Assembly (NCBI RefSeq): GCF_003626975.1
Contig: NZ_CP032616.1
Coordinates: 4,688,001-4,752,000, forward strand
DNA: 64,000 bases
Reading direction: 5' to 3'
From: Pseudomonas sp. DY-1
GTDB lineage: Bacteria; Pseudomonadota; Gammaproteobacteria; Pseudomonadales; Pseudomonadaceae
Below, in pieces: positions 23,435-31,276 of this stretch. The notes below the pieces were generated by a model. It saw only the letters and a list, made by a program, of their open reading frames with translations. It made no database searches and was not told the DNA's origin. Each line of letters opens with the position of its first letter. The stretch's first letter is position 1. A program made the translations under genes and the position numbers.

Positions 23435-23462
23435 ATAAAAAAGCCCCGCATGTGCGCGGGGC
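23435..23462 (-). terminator. terminator of the acyl-CoA dehydrogenase gene
   Basis: On the minus strand GCCCCGC and GCGGGGC form a 7-bp GC stem around a 6-base loop, followed directly by six T residues. Confidence 0.85.
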
Positions 23463-23484
23463 ATGAAGAACCCTGGAAAAAGGG

Positions 23485-25287
23485 CTAGAACCAGTTGTCC
23501 TGCATCGCCAGGCAAGTGTCGTCGCGGGCTTCCAGCAGGGCCAGTTCATGATGGCAGCTGGGTACTTCCCAAGTGAGGAAGTAGCGCGCGGCTTGCAGCT
23601 TGCCCTGGTAGAAGTCGATGTCTGCCGCGTTGCCTCGGGCCAGGCCCTGTTCGGCGCGGATCGCCTGTTCGAGCCAGCGCCAGCCAATCACGGTGTGACC
23701 GAAGACCTTCAGGTACAGCGCCGAGTTGGCCAGCGCCTGGTTGACCTTGCCCTGCATCAGGTCGCCAAGCAGCGCCAGGGTGACGTTGGACAGGCGCGCC
23801 AGCAGGTGTTCCAGCGGCTGGCGCAGGGCGTTCAACGACTCGTATTCGGCGGCACGTTCGCAGCAGCCCTGGATCATTCGGGTCAGTTGCTTGAGGCCGG
23901 CGCCTTTGTTCTGTGCCAGTTTGCGGCCCAGCAGGTCGAGGGACTGGATGCCGTGGGTGCCTTCGTGGATCGGGTTCAGGCGGTTGTCGCGGTAGTACTG
24001 CTCAACGGGATACTCGCGGGTGTAGCCGTGGCCGCCGAGGATCTGGATAGCCAGTTCGTTGGCCTTGAGGCAGAACTCCGAAGGCCAGGACTTGACGATC
24101 GGAGTGAGCAGGTCGAGCAGCTCGTGAGCCTGCTGGCGTTCCTCTTCGGTGGCCAGGGTCTGGGTGTCGTCGAACAGGCGCGCGGAGTACAGGCCGAGAT
24201 CGAAGGCGCCTTCCACGTAGGCCTTCTGGGTCAGCAGCATGCGGCGCACATCGGCGTGCTGGATGATCGACACCTGGGGCGAGGTCGGGTCCTTGCCGTC
24301 CGGCAGGCGACCCTGGGGACGTTCGCGGGCGTACTCCAGGGAGTAGAGGTAGCCGGCGTAGCCGAGCATCACCGCGCCCATGCCGACGCCAATGCGTGCT
24401 TCGTTCATCATCTGGAACATGTAGGACAGGCCGGCGTGGGGTTTGCCTACCAGGTAGCCGACACAATCGCCGTTATCGCCGAAGTTCAATGCAGTTGATG
24501 TGGTGCCACGATAGCCCATCTTGTGGAACAGGCCGGCCAGGATCACATCGTTGCGCTTGCCAAGGGAGCCATCATCGTTGACCAGGAACTTGGGCACGAT
24601 GAACAGCGAGATGCCCTTCACGCCGGGCGGTGCGTCCGGCAGCTTGGCCAGCACCATGTGGACGATGTTTTCCGACAGCGGGTGGTCGCCGCCCGAGATG
24701 AATATCTTGTTGCCCTTGATGCGGTAGGTGCCATCTGCGGCAGGCTCCGCGCGAGTGCGGATATCCGACAGCGACGAGCCGGCGTGCGGTTCGGTCAGGG
24801 CCATGGTGCCGAAGAAGCGGCCGTCGATCATTGGCTGCAGGAAGCGCTGCTTCTGCTCATCGCTGCCGAAGCTTTCGATCAGATTGGCCGCCCCCATCGT
24901 CAGGAAGGGGTAGGCCGAGCTGCCGACGTTGGCCGCCTGGAAATGGGCGAAGCAGGCCTGGGACAGCAGTGTGGGCAGCTGCATGCCGCCCTGTTCGAAG
25001 CTACGCGTGGCGTTGAGGAAGCCGGCCTCGAGGAAGGCGTCTACCGCAGGTTTTACTTCCGGGATGAGAGTGGCGGCGCCGTCGACGTACTCCGGCTCCT
25101 GTTCGTCGCCCTTGCGGTTGTGCGGGGCGAAGAATTTCTCGGCGATGCTGCGGGCGGTGCCCAGGGCGGCGTCGAAGGTTTCGCGATTGTGATCGGCGAA
25201 CCGCTCGCGCTGGGTCAGGGCTTCGGCGTCCAGGACTTCGTAGAGTTCGAAGGCCAGGTTGCGGGAACTGAGCAGGGTCTCGGACAT
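23485..25287 (-). CDS. acyl-CoA dehydrogenase, long (600 aa) class
   Basis: A 600-residue FAD enzyme of the large acyl-CoA dehydrogenase subgroup, which includes DmdC-like 3-methylmercaptopropionyl-CoA dehydrogenases and carries an extra C-terminal extension. ALTEPHAGSSLSDI and NKIFISGGDHPLSE form the FAD-binding middle domain. The catalytic base is the Glu in NPIHEGTHGIQSLDLLGRK. ILGGHGYTREYPVEQYYRD is also intact. The substrate cannot be decided from sequence; subgroup names do not fix chain length. It begins MSETLLSSRNLAFELYEVLD and is monocistronic. Confidence 0.93.
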   Translation of the reverse strand: MSETLLSSRNLAFELYEVLDAEALTQRERFADHNRETFDAALGTARSIAEKFFAPHNRKGDEQEPEYVDGAATLIPEVKPAVDAFLEAGFLNATRSFEQGGMQLPTLLSQACFAHFQAANVGSSAYPFLTMGAANLIESFGSDEQKQRFLQPMIDGRFFGTMALTEPHAGSSLSDIRTRAEPAADGTYRIKGNKIFISGGDHPLSENIVHMVLAKLPDAPPGVKGISLFIVPKFLVNDDGSLGKRNDVILAGLFHKMGYRGTTSTALNFGDNGDCVGYLVGKPHAGLSYMFQMMNEARIGVGMGAVMLGYAGYLYSLEYARERPQGRLPDGKDPTSPQVSIIQHADVRRMLLTQKAYVEGAFDLGLYSARLFDDTQTLATEEERQQAHELLDLLTPIVKSWPSEFCLKANELAIQILGGHGYTREYPVEQYYRDNRLNPIHEGTHGIQSLDLLGRKLAQNKGAGLKQLTRMIQGCCERAAEYESLNALRQPLEHLLARLSNVTLALLGDLMQGKVNQALANSALYLKVFGHTVIGWRWLEQAIRAEQGLARGNAADIDFYQGKLQAARYFLTWEVPSCHHELALLEARDDTCLAMQDNWF

Positions 25288-25423
25288 GGTGGCTCTCCGG
25301 TGGAATCAGCCGAGTCTAGGTCGGTGAATGAAAGGCGCCTAGCAACATCCATGAGCGTGATAAAGGGGGTGAAGCCGTGATTGGGCGCTGGCTGGTAGAA
25401 TGCGCGCCTTGCGAGGATTCCCC

Positions 25424-26263
25424 ATGAACTACCGTCATGCCTTTCACGCCGGCAACCATGCCGACGTGCTCAAACACTTCACCCTGGCCCGTCTGATCGC
25501 GCTGCTGTCGCGCAAGGAGGCTCCCTTCGCCGTCCTCGATAGCCACGCCGGCGTTGGTCTCTATGACCTCCTGGGCGACCAGGCCAGTCGCACCGATGAA
25601 TGGCGCGAAGGCATCGGTCGTATCTGGGATTTGCCCGACCTGCCCGCGCCCATGGCTGATTACCTGCGGGTGATCCATGAGCTGAACCCGGACGGTAGTC
25701 TGCGCTACTACCCGGGCTCTCCGGAGCTAGCGCGGCGCCTGACCCGACCCCAGGACCGCCTGCAACTGAACGAGAAACATCCGGTAGACGGCCAGCTGCT
25801 GAAGGACAACATGGCAGGCGACCGTCGGGTCGCCGTGCACCTGGGCGAGGGCTGGCACCTGGCGCGGGCACTGCTGCCGGTGCCGGAAAAGCGCGCGCTG
25901 ATGCTGATCGATCCGCCGTTCGAACAGGCGGATGAGCTGGAACGCTGCGTCACGGCGCTCAAGGAAGCCATTGGCCGCATGCGTCAGACCGTGGTTGCCA
26001 TCTGGTATCCGATCAAGGACCAGCGCCAGCTCCGGCGCTTCTATCAGGGGCTGCAGGCCAGCGGCGCGCCCAAGCTGCTGCGCGTGGAGCTGCGGGTGCA
26101 CGCGACCGACACTGCAGACTCCGGATTGAATGGTTCCGGGCTGGCCATCGCCAACCCGCCGTGGGGCATCGAGGACGAGCTGCGCCAGACCCTGCCGTGG
26201 CTCGCGGAACACCTGGCGCAGAGCAAGGGCGGCTGGCAGCTGGATTGGTTGATCGAAGAGTGA
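25424..26263 (+). CDS. rlmJ: 23S rRNA (adenine-2030-N6)-methyltransferase
   Basis: RlmJ (279 aa) methylates N6 of A2030 in 23S rRNA using S-adenosylmethionine. The N-terminus MNYRHAFHAGNHADVLKH has the Tyr, His and Lys important in the E. coli enzyme, shifted by one residue. The catalytic motif is DPPFE in LMLIDPPFEQ. The start at 25424 fits the family and follows GCGAGG. It is transcribed divergently from the acyl-CoA dehydrogenase gene and convergently with the HD-GYP gene. Confidence 0.95.
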   Translation: MNYRHAFHAGNHADVLKHFTLARLIALLSRKEAPFAVLDSHAGVGLYDLLGDQASRTDEWREGIGRIWDLPDLPAPMADYLRVIHELNPDGSLRYYPGSPELARRLTRPQDRLQLNEKHPVDGQLLKDNMAGDRRVAVHLGEGWHLARALLPVPEKRALMLIDPPFEQADELERCVTALKEAIGRMRQTVVAIWYPIKDQRQLRRFYQGLQASGAPKLLRVELRVHATDTADSGLNGSGLAIANPPWGIEDELRQTLPWLAEHLAQSKGGWQLDWLIEE

Positions 26264-26283
26264 ATGTGTCGGGCCGCCGCTGA

Positions 26284-27564
26284 TCAGCCGCGGCCTGGTT
26301 GAGGTTCGATGTAGTAGGTCAGCTGCCGGCGTGGGCTGAGGTACTCCAGCACATCCAGCGGTAGTTGTGACGGGCGCAGGCTGCGGGCGATGGCCAGGCG
26401 AGGTTCCTGCTCCAGGTCCAGGATCAGCGCCTCCTGCTTCGGGATATCCGGATCGTGGACGACCAGCGTCGGTTTCAGCGGCTGAGACGGATTCACGCCC
26501 AATACCAATGCCAGGCGGTCGTCATCCAATTGCACCAGGCTGCCCGGTGGATAGACGCCCATGGCGCGAATGAAAGCCTTCAGCGCTACTTCGTCGAAAT
26601 GCGCACGCTGCTGCTTGAACATTAGCGCCAACGCCTCATGGGGGCTCAGGGCGCTGCGCGGGTCGAGTGGGTTGCACAGGTTGTCGAACTGGTTGGCGAT
26701 GGCCACCAGCTTGCTCAGCCGGCCAATGCCCGCTTCCTTCAGGCCGCGTGGATAGCCGCTGCCGTCGCAACGCTCATGGTGCTCGTGGATGATGCGCAGT
26801 ACCTCGTCGTCCAGCATCAGCCGTTGCCCCATGCGCAGGCCGAAGTCGGTGTGCAGTTGCAGGAACTGTTGCTCTGCCTTGGTCAAAGGCTCGCTTTTCA
26901 GCAGTACCTTGCTCGGAACCTCCATCTTGCCAATGTCATGCAGAAGCCCGCCGAGGCCCAGGCTGTGGCAGGCCTCGGCATCCAGGCCGAGCTGACGGCC
27001 CAGCAACAGGGCAAGTACCGTGACGTTGAGCGCGTGGAAGTAGCTGTCTTCGGCAGCTTTGCCGGTGATGCTGTGGAGCACCGCGCCGGGGCCGCCGAGC
27101 AGGGTGTCGACCAGGTCGACGACGATTGCCCCGGCCTGCTTCACGGCCTCTTCCGGCCGGCTGCGCAACGTCTGGTTGAGCGTCTTGACCTGCTGGCTGG
27201 CCTGGATGAATCGACGGTCCACCTCGGCCACCCGCTGGCGTAACTGGCGGAGCTTTTCACTGCGAACCTGACGCGCCTGGGCTTCCGGGTCGTCAGCGAC
27301 TGTCGCCGGGGGCGGTGATTCCTGCTCGGCGTGTGGCGGCAAGGGCTCGCAGTCGCTACGCGTCGGGTCGTAGCGCAGCCGGTTCAGGCCGAGGGCCTGC
27401 AGGGCCCGAACCTGTGCGTCGTCCTTGATCTTGAAGTTGCTGAACGCGAAGTCGTGCTCCCACCAGCCCAGCTCCAACTGGATGTACAGGCCGATGCAGA
27501 GTTGTTCGGGTTGGATGTAGTGATGTCGGGACGGCATACCGAGTAACTGGTGGCGACTGGCCAC
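26284..27564 (-). CDS. HD-GYP domain c-di-GMP phosphodiesterase with DUF3391-like N-terminus
   Basis: A protein of 426 residues. Residues 15-70 resemble the DUF3391 domain (IQPEQLCIGLYIQLELGW). A charged helical linker follows, then the HD-GYP domain from about 145 to 330. The metal ligands look complete: H178 region, H209-D210 in LLHDIGK, and the HHERCDGSGYP box (262-272). Such enzymes degrade cyclic di-GMP to GMP. The GTG at 27564 has GAAGGA at 10 bases; an ATG at 27537 would give 417 residues but lacks a clear ribosome site. It lies 40 bp downstream of msrA on the same strand. I do not recall a counterpart at this place in PAO1. Confidence 0.9.
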   Translation of the reverse strand: MASRHQLLGMPSRHHYIQPEQLCIGLYIQLELGWWEHDFAFSNFKIKDDAQVRALQALGLNRLRYDPTRSDCEPLPPHAEQESPPPATVADDPEAQARQVRSEKLRQLRQRVAEVDRRFIQASQQVKTLNQTLRSRPEEAVKQAGAIVVDLVDTLLGGPGAVLHSITGKAAEDSYFHALNVTVLALLLGRQLGLDAEACHSLGLGGLLHDIGKMEVPSKVLLKSEPLTKAEQQFLQLHTDFGLRMGQRLMLDDEVLRIIHEHHERCDGSGYPRGLKEAGIGRLSKLVAIANQFDNLCNPLDPRSALSPHEALALMFKQQRAHFDEVALKAFIRAMGVYPPGSLVQLDDDRLALVLGVNPSQPLKPTLVVHDPDIPKQEALILDLEQEPRLAIARSLRPSQLPLDVLEYLSPRRQLTYYIEPQPGRG

Positions 27565-27604
27565 TCGAGTCTAATCCTTCGGTAACCGCCCCGTCTGCCC
27601 TTCT

Positions 27605-28252
27605 TCAGGCTGGCATGCACACGCCGGTGCCACCCAGGCCGCAATAGCCGCCGGGATTCTTCGCCAGGTATTGCTGGTGATAGGCCTCGGCGTAATAGAA
27701 GGTGGGCGCCTCGCGGACTTCGGTAGTGATGGTGCCAAATCCGGAATGCTCCAGTTCCGCCTGGAAGCGCTCCTGGCTCGCACTGGCAGCGGTCAGTTGG
27801 TCTTCGTCATAGCAAAAGATGGCGGAGCGGTACTGGGTGCCGACGTCGTTGCCCTGGCGCATGCCCTGGGTCGGGTTGTGCGATTCCCAGAAGACTTTCA
27901 GCAGTTCGTCGAAACTGGTTTTTTGCGGATCGAACACCACCAGTACCACTTCCGTGTGCCCGGTCAGGCCGGAACAGACTTCGTCGTAGGTGGGGTTCGG
28001 GGTGAGGCCGCCTGCATACCCAACGGCCGTCGTCCAGACCCCCGGCTGTTGCCAGAAGCGCCTTTCAGCGCCCCAGAAGCAACCCAGGGCGAACTGCACC
28101 ATTTGCAAGCCGGCGGGGAAGGGGCCTTGCAGCGGGCGGCCATTGACGTAGTGACTGTCGGGCACCGGCATTGGCGTCTCGCGGCCTGGCAGGGCCTGAG
28201 CGGCGCTGGGCAGCTCGAGTTTGTGGGCGAGTATTTGCGAACGCAGGACCAT
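27605..28252 (-). CDS. msrA: peptide methionine sulfoxide reductase A
   Basis: MsrA (215 aa) reduces methionine-S-sulfoxide in proteins, with recycling by thioredoxin. The catalytic cysteine is C58 in [11 protein letters not shown], and the C-terminal GLGGTGVC provides a resolving cysteine. The long N-terminal lead of about 50 residues is usual for gammaproteobacterial MsrA. AGGAG precedes the ATG, with a GGGATTC/GAATCCC hairpin directly upstream. It lies between dipA and the HD-GYP gene, all on the minus strand. Confidence 0.96.
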   Translation of the reverse strand: MVLRSQILAHKLELPSAAQALPGRETPMPVPDSHYVNGRPLQGPFPAGLQMVQFALGCFWGAERRFWQQPGVWTTAVGYAGGLTPNPTYDEVCSGLTGHTEVVLVVFDPQKTSFDELLKVFWESHNPTQGMRQGNDVGTQYRSAIFCYDEDQLTAASASQERFQAELEHSGFGTITTEVREAPTFYYAEAYHQQYLAKNPGGYCGLGGTGVCMPA

Positions 28253-28299
28253 CAGCCGTCTCCTCGGGATTCAATGAATCCCGATGTTACTCCGATTGC

Positions 28300-28321
28300 A
28301 CAGTCGTTTTTCAACGGCTGT
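28300..28321 (-). terminator. hairpin just after dipA (possible terminator)
   Basis: ACAGTCGTT (28300-28308) pairs with AACGGCTGT (28313-28321) with one G-U pair and a 4-base loop, immediately after the dipA stop. No U run follows on the minus strand, so termination would be inefficient or it may only stabilise the mRNA end. Confidence 0.35.
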
Positions 28322-31018
28322 TCAAGTGCCCTTGCGGCAGGGGTAACGACCGAGGTTTTCGAACAGGTGCTTGCCGGAAATCGGCTTGTCGAACAGATAA
28401 CCCTGACCCACATCGCAATGCTGGCGGCGGAGGAAACCCAGCTGGGCGGCGGTCTCGATGCCTTCGGCGACCACTTTGAGCTTGAGCTTGTGGGCCATGG
28501 CGATGACGGCGGAGGTGATCTCCTTGTCGTCCTGGTTCTCAGGGATGTCCTTGATGAAGCTGCGATCGATCTTGATCACGTCGATGGGGAATTTCTTCAG
28601 GTAGCTCAGTGAGGAGTAGCCGGTACCGAAGTCATCCATGGCCAGGGTCAGGCCCAGGCTCTTCAGGTCATTGAGTTGATGCCGGGTATCGTCGGTGGCT
28701 TCCAGCAGTAGGCCTTCGGTGAGTTCCAGCTCCAGGTGCTTCGGCGGCAACTGTTCTTCGTGGAGGATGGCGGCGATGGAGCCTACCAGGTCGGGGTCGC
28801 TGAATTGCTTGGGCGACAGGTTGATCGCCACCTGCAGATCGCCCAGTCCTGCGGCGGCGAGGCGCTTGCTCATGCGGCAGGCTTCGCGGATCACCCATTT
28901 GCCGATGGGGATGATCATGCCGGTTTCTTCCGCCACGCTGATGAACTGGTCCGGGCTGATCATGCCCTTTTCCGGGTGGTGCCAGCGCAGCAGGGCTTCC
29001 ATGCCGAGCAACTGGCCGGTCTTCAGGCAGAGCTTGGGTTGGTAGAAGACTTCCAGCTCGTTCTGTGCCAGGGCGCGGCGCAGGTTGTTCTCGACGAACA
29101 GCTTGTAACTGGCTTCTGCATTCAGCGCTTCGGTGAACAGCTGCAGTTGGTGCTTGCCGTTGGCCTTGGCCTTGTGCAGGGCGAGGCCTGCGTGCTTCAT
29201 CAGAGTCTGCGGGTCGCGCCCGTGAAGTGGTGCGCAGGCAAGGCCAAGGGATCCGGTGACGCTGATCAGCTGGTTGTCGACGAACAGTGGTTTGTCGAGG
29301 GTCTGCAACACCTGGGCGGCAATCTTCTGGCCGTTTTCCAGGTCGGCCCCGTCGAGCAGCACGGCGAACTCGTTACTGGCGAAACGCGCGAGGATGCCAC
29401 TCGGGCTCAGGCTGTTGCGCAGGCGCCGCGCCAGGCTCACCAGTAGCTTGTCACCGGTCTGGTGGCCGAGGCTGTCGTTGATCCGCTTGAAGTTGTCGAT
29501 ATCCACCAGGAGCAGGCAGAGGGGCGTATCGCGGTCACTGTTGAAGCGCTCTTCGACGGTACGGATGAAATAGGGGCGGTTGCCGAGGCCGGTGAGGTTG
29601 TCCGTGTAGGCCAGCTTTTCGATGCGCTGCTGGGCTAGCTTGCTCTGGGTGACGTCCTCGTAGATCCCGATGTAGTGAGTGAGCTCACCGTCTTCACCGA
29701 ACACCTTGGAAATGGACAGCTGGCCCCAGTAAGGCTCGAGGTTCTTGCGCCGGCTGCGGAACTCGCCCTGCCAGCTGTTGCAGGCGGCCAGGCCCGAACT
29801 GGTGTCGAACAGCAGCTCGCTGAGGTTTTCCAGGGCTGGCAGGTCCGAAAGGCGACGGCCGTGTACTTCATCGGCGCTGTACTGGGTGATGGCGGTGAAG
29901 CTCGGGTTGACGTACTCCACCAGGCCGTCGCGATCCACCAGCAGGAAGGCGCTGGCGCTCTGTTCCACGGCGCGTTGGAAGAGGTGCAGGGCGCTGGTGG
30001 CGTGGCGTCGCTGCTGGTTCACGAGCACTTGCGCGAATTGGTCGGCCAGCTCACCGGCGAAGGCAATCTCATCGGTCTGCCAGACCCTTGGAGCACCGAT
30101 GTGTTCCAGGCAGAGCACGCCGACAACCTCGCCCCCGATACGGATGCTGGCGTCAAGCATTGCGGTAATGCCCTGCGGCTTGAGGTAGCTCCTGGCCAGC
30201 TCGCTGGTGCGCGGGTCGCTCTGGGCATTGTGGGCATCGATGGCACGGCCACTGTGCAGCGCTTCGAGGTAGCGCGGGAACTGGCTCATTTCCATCGCGC
30301 TCGGGTGCTCGTGGTGATCCTGGTCGCGACGGAACAGGCTGACCGCGCTCAATTGGATGCCGTCGAACAGCCAGATGCCGACACGGGCCACATCGTAGGC
30401 CTCGCAGGCAGCCTGGGTAATCAGCTGTGCAGCTTCCTGAGCCGGGTTGCTGGAACTGTAGCGATGGCGCGCCAGGCGTACGATCAGGCTCTGCTGGGCG
30501 CGGGAGCGGATCAGGTGTTGCAGGTGGTCGTCCTGGGAACGCTGATAGAGCTCCAGAGAAGTGCGTAGTCGGCTGTTCTGGGCTTCCAGATCAAGGTTCT
30601 TCAGCCGCTCTTTTTGTTCGGGTGCTTCGCCTGCCACCAGCAGGTAGCCACGCAGCAGTTGACGTCCGTGCTGCTGGAACGACTCGCCAACTTCCTGCAG
30701 GCGCAAGGGGCCGTTGGGCGAATGCAGGGTGTACTGGATGGAGTAATGGGGGTGCTCGGCCAGTTGCAGTTGCACCTCGTCATGCAGCCGATAGCGACTT
30801 TCCGGCTCCATCAGGCTGGCATAGGGTGCGTCGATCAGGGCACAGAGTTCGCTGGCCGGAAGGCCGAAGGCGCGCTCGCAAGTCGGGTCGAGGAAAAGCA
30901 TCGCCCAGCTGGCCTCGTTGAGCCGCTCGAAACGCATCAGGCCCAGTCGCGAGGGGACGGGCAACTGCGTCACTATCTCGGCCACCGTACGGCTGGCGGC
31001 ATCGGGATGGCTCTTCAT
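28322..31018 (-). CDS. dipA: c-di-GMP phosphodiesterase DipA (PAS-GAF-PAS-GGDEF-EAL)
   Basis: A multidomain regulator of 898 residues. An N-terminal PAS-like region is followed by a GAF domain (about 180-340), a PAS domain with PAC segment (about 345-470), a GGDEF domain (about 475-635) and an EAL domain (about 640-890). The GGDEF signature is degenerate, ASNEF, so no cyclase activity is expected and the domain may sense GTP. The EAL motif (EALLRW) and DDFGTGYSSL are intact, so it should hydrolyse c-di-GMP, as reported for P. aeruginosa DipA in biofilm dispersion. I prefer the ATG at 31018, which gives the length I recall for PA5017; a GTG at 31036 is possible. Confidence 0.92.
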   Translation of the reverse strand: MKSHPDAASRTVAEIVTQLPVPSRLGLMRFERLNEASWAMLFLDPTCERAFGLPASELCALIDAPYASLMEPESRYRLHDEVQLQLAEHPHYSIQYTLHSPNGPLRLQEVGESFQQHGRQLLRGYLLVAGEAPEQKERLKNLDLEAQNSRLRTSLELYQRSQDDHLQHLIRSRAQQSLIVRLARHRYSSSNPAQEAAQLITQAACEAYDVARVGIWLFDGIQLSAVSLFRRDQDHHEHPSAMEMSQFPRYLEALHSGRAIDAHNAQSDPRTSELARSYLKPQGITAMLDASIRIGGEVVGVLCLEHIGAPRVWQTDEIAFAGELADQFAQVLVNQQRRHATSALHLFQRAVEQSASAFLLVDRDGLVEYVNPSFTAITQYSADEVHGRRLSDLPALENLSELLFDTSSGLAACNSWQGEFRSRRKNLEPYWGQLSISKVFGEDGELTHYIGIYEDVTQSKLAQQRIEKLAYTDNLTGLGNRPYFIRTVEERFNSDRDTPLCLLLVDIDNFKRINDSLGHQTGDKLLVSLARRLRNSLSPSGILARFASNEFAVLLDGADLENGQKIAAQVLQTLDKPLFVDNQLISVTGSLGLACAPLHGRDPQTLMKHAGLALHKAKANGKHQLQLFTEALNAEASYKLFVENNLRRALAQNELEVFYQPKLCLKTGQLLGMEALLRWHHPEKGMISPDQFISVAEETGMIIPIGKWVIREACRMSKRLAAAGLGDLQVAINLSPKQFSDPDLVGSIAAILHEEQLPPKHLELELTEGLLLEATDDTRHQLNDLKSLGLTLAMDDFGTGYSSLSYLKKFPIDVIKIDRSFIKDIPENQDDKEITSAVIAMAHKLKLKVVAEGIETAAQLGFLRRQHCDVGQGYLFDKPISGKHLFENLGRYPCRKGT

Positions 31019-31208
31019 CGGGCGCTGGGCTTCCACTTCTCTGACCGGTAGAGGGGCCGGCCTACTTCTTCAAAGCATCGGGCAAGGGTGCATCATGATG
31101 ATGGCACTGGCAAGCATGCCGCACGGTGCAGTTCGCGAGTGGAAAACGGCGGATGGAAATTGTGCGCGGTCGCACAGTCGGCTTGCGCACAGGGGGCTTC
31201 GAGTGGTC

Positions 31209-31239
31209 AAAAAAAACCCCGCCTCAGGGGGGCGGGGTT
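31209..31239 (-). terminator. terminator of aceEF
   Basis: On the minus strand AACCCCGCC and GGCGGGGTT form a 9-bp stem with a 7-base loop, followed by a run of at least six T residues. Confidence 0.88.
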
Positions 31240-31276
31240 GAGGTACGAGCGTGGCGTGCTCGCGAATTACAACGAG

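Noticed and set aside
28253..28299. GGGATTC/GAATCCC hairpin as a riboswitch for msrA
   Set aside because: A 7 to 8-bp stem beside a fully exposed AGGAG. No known riboswitch architecture, and the ribosome site is not sequestered.
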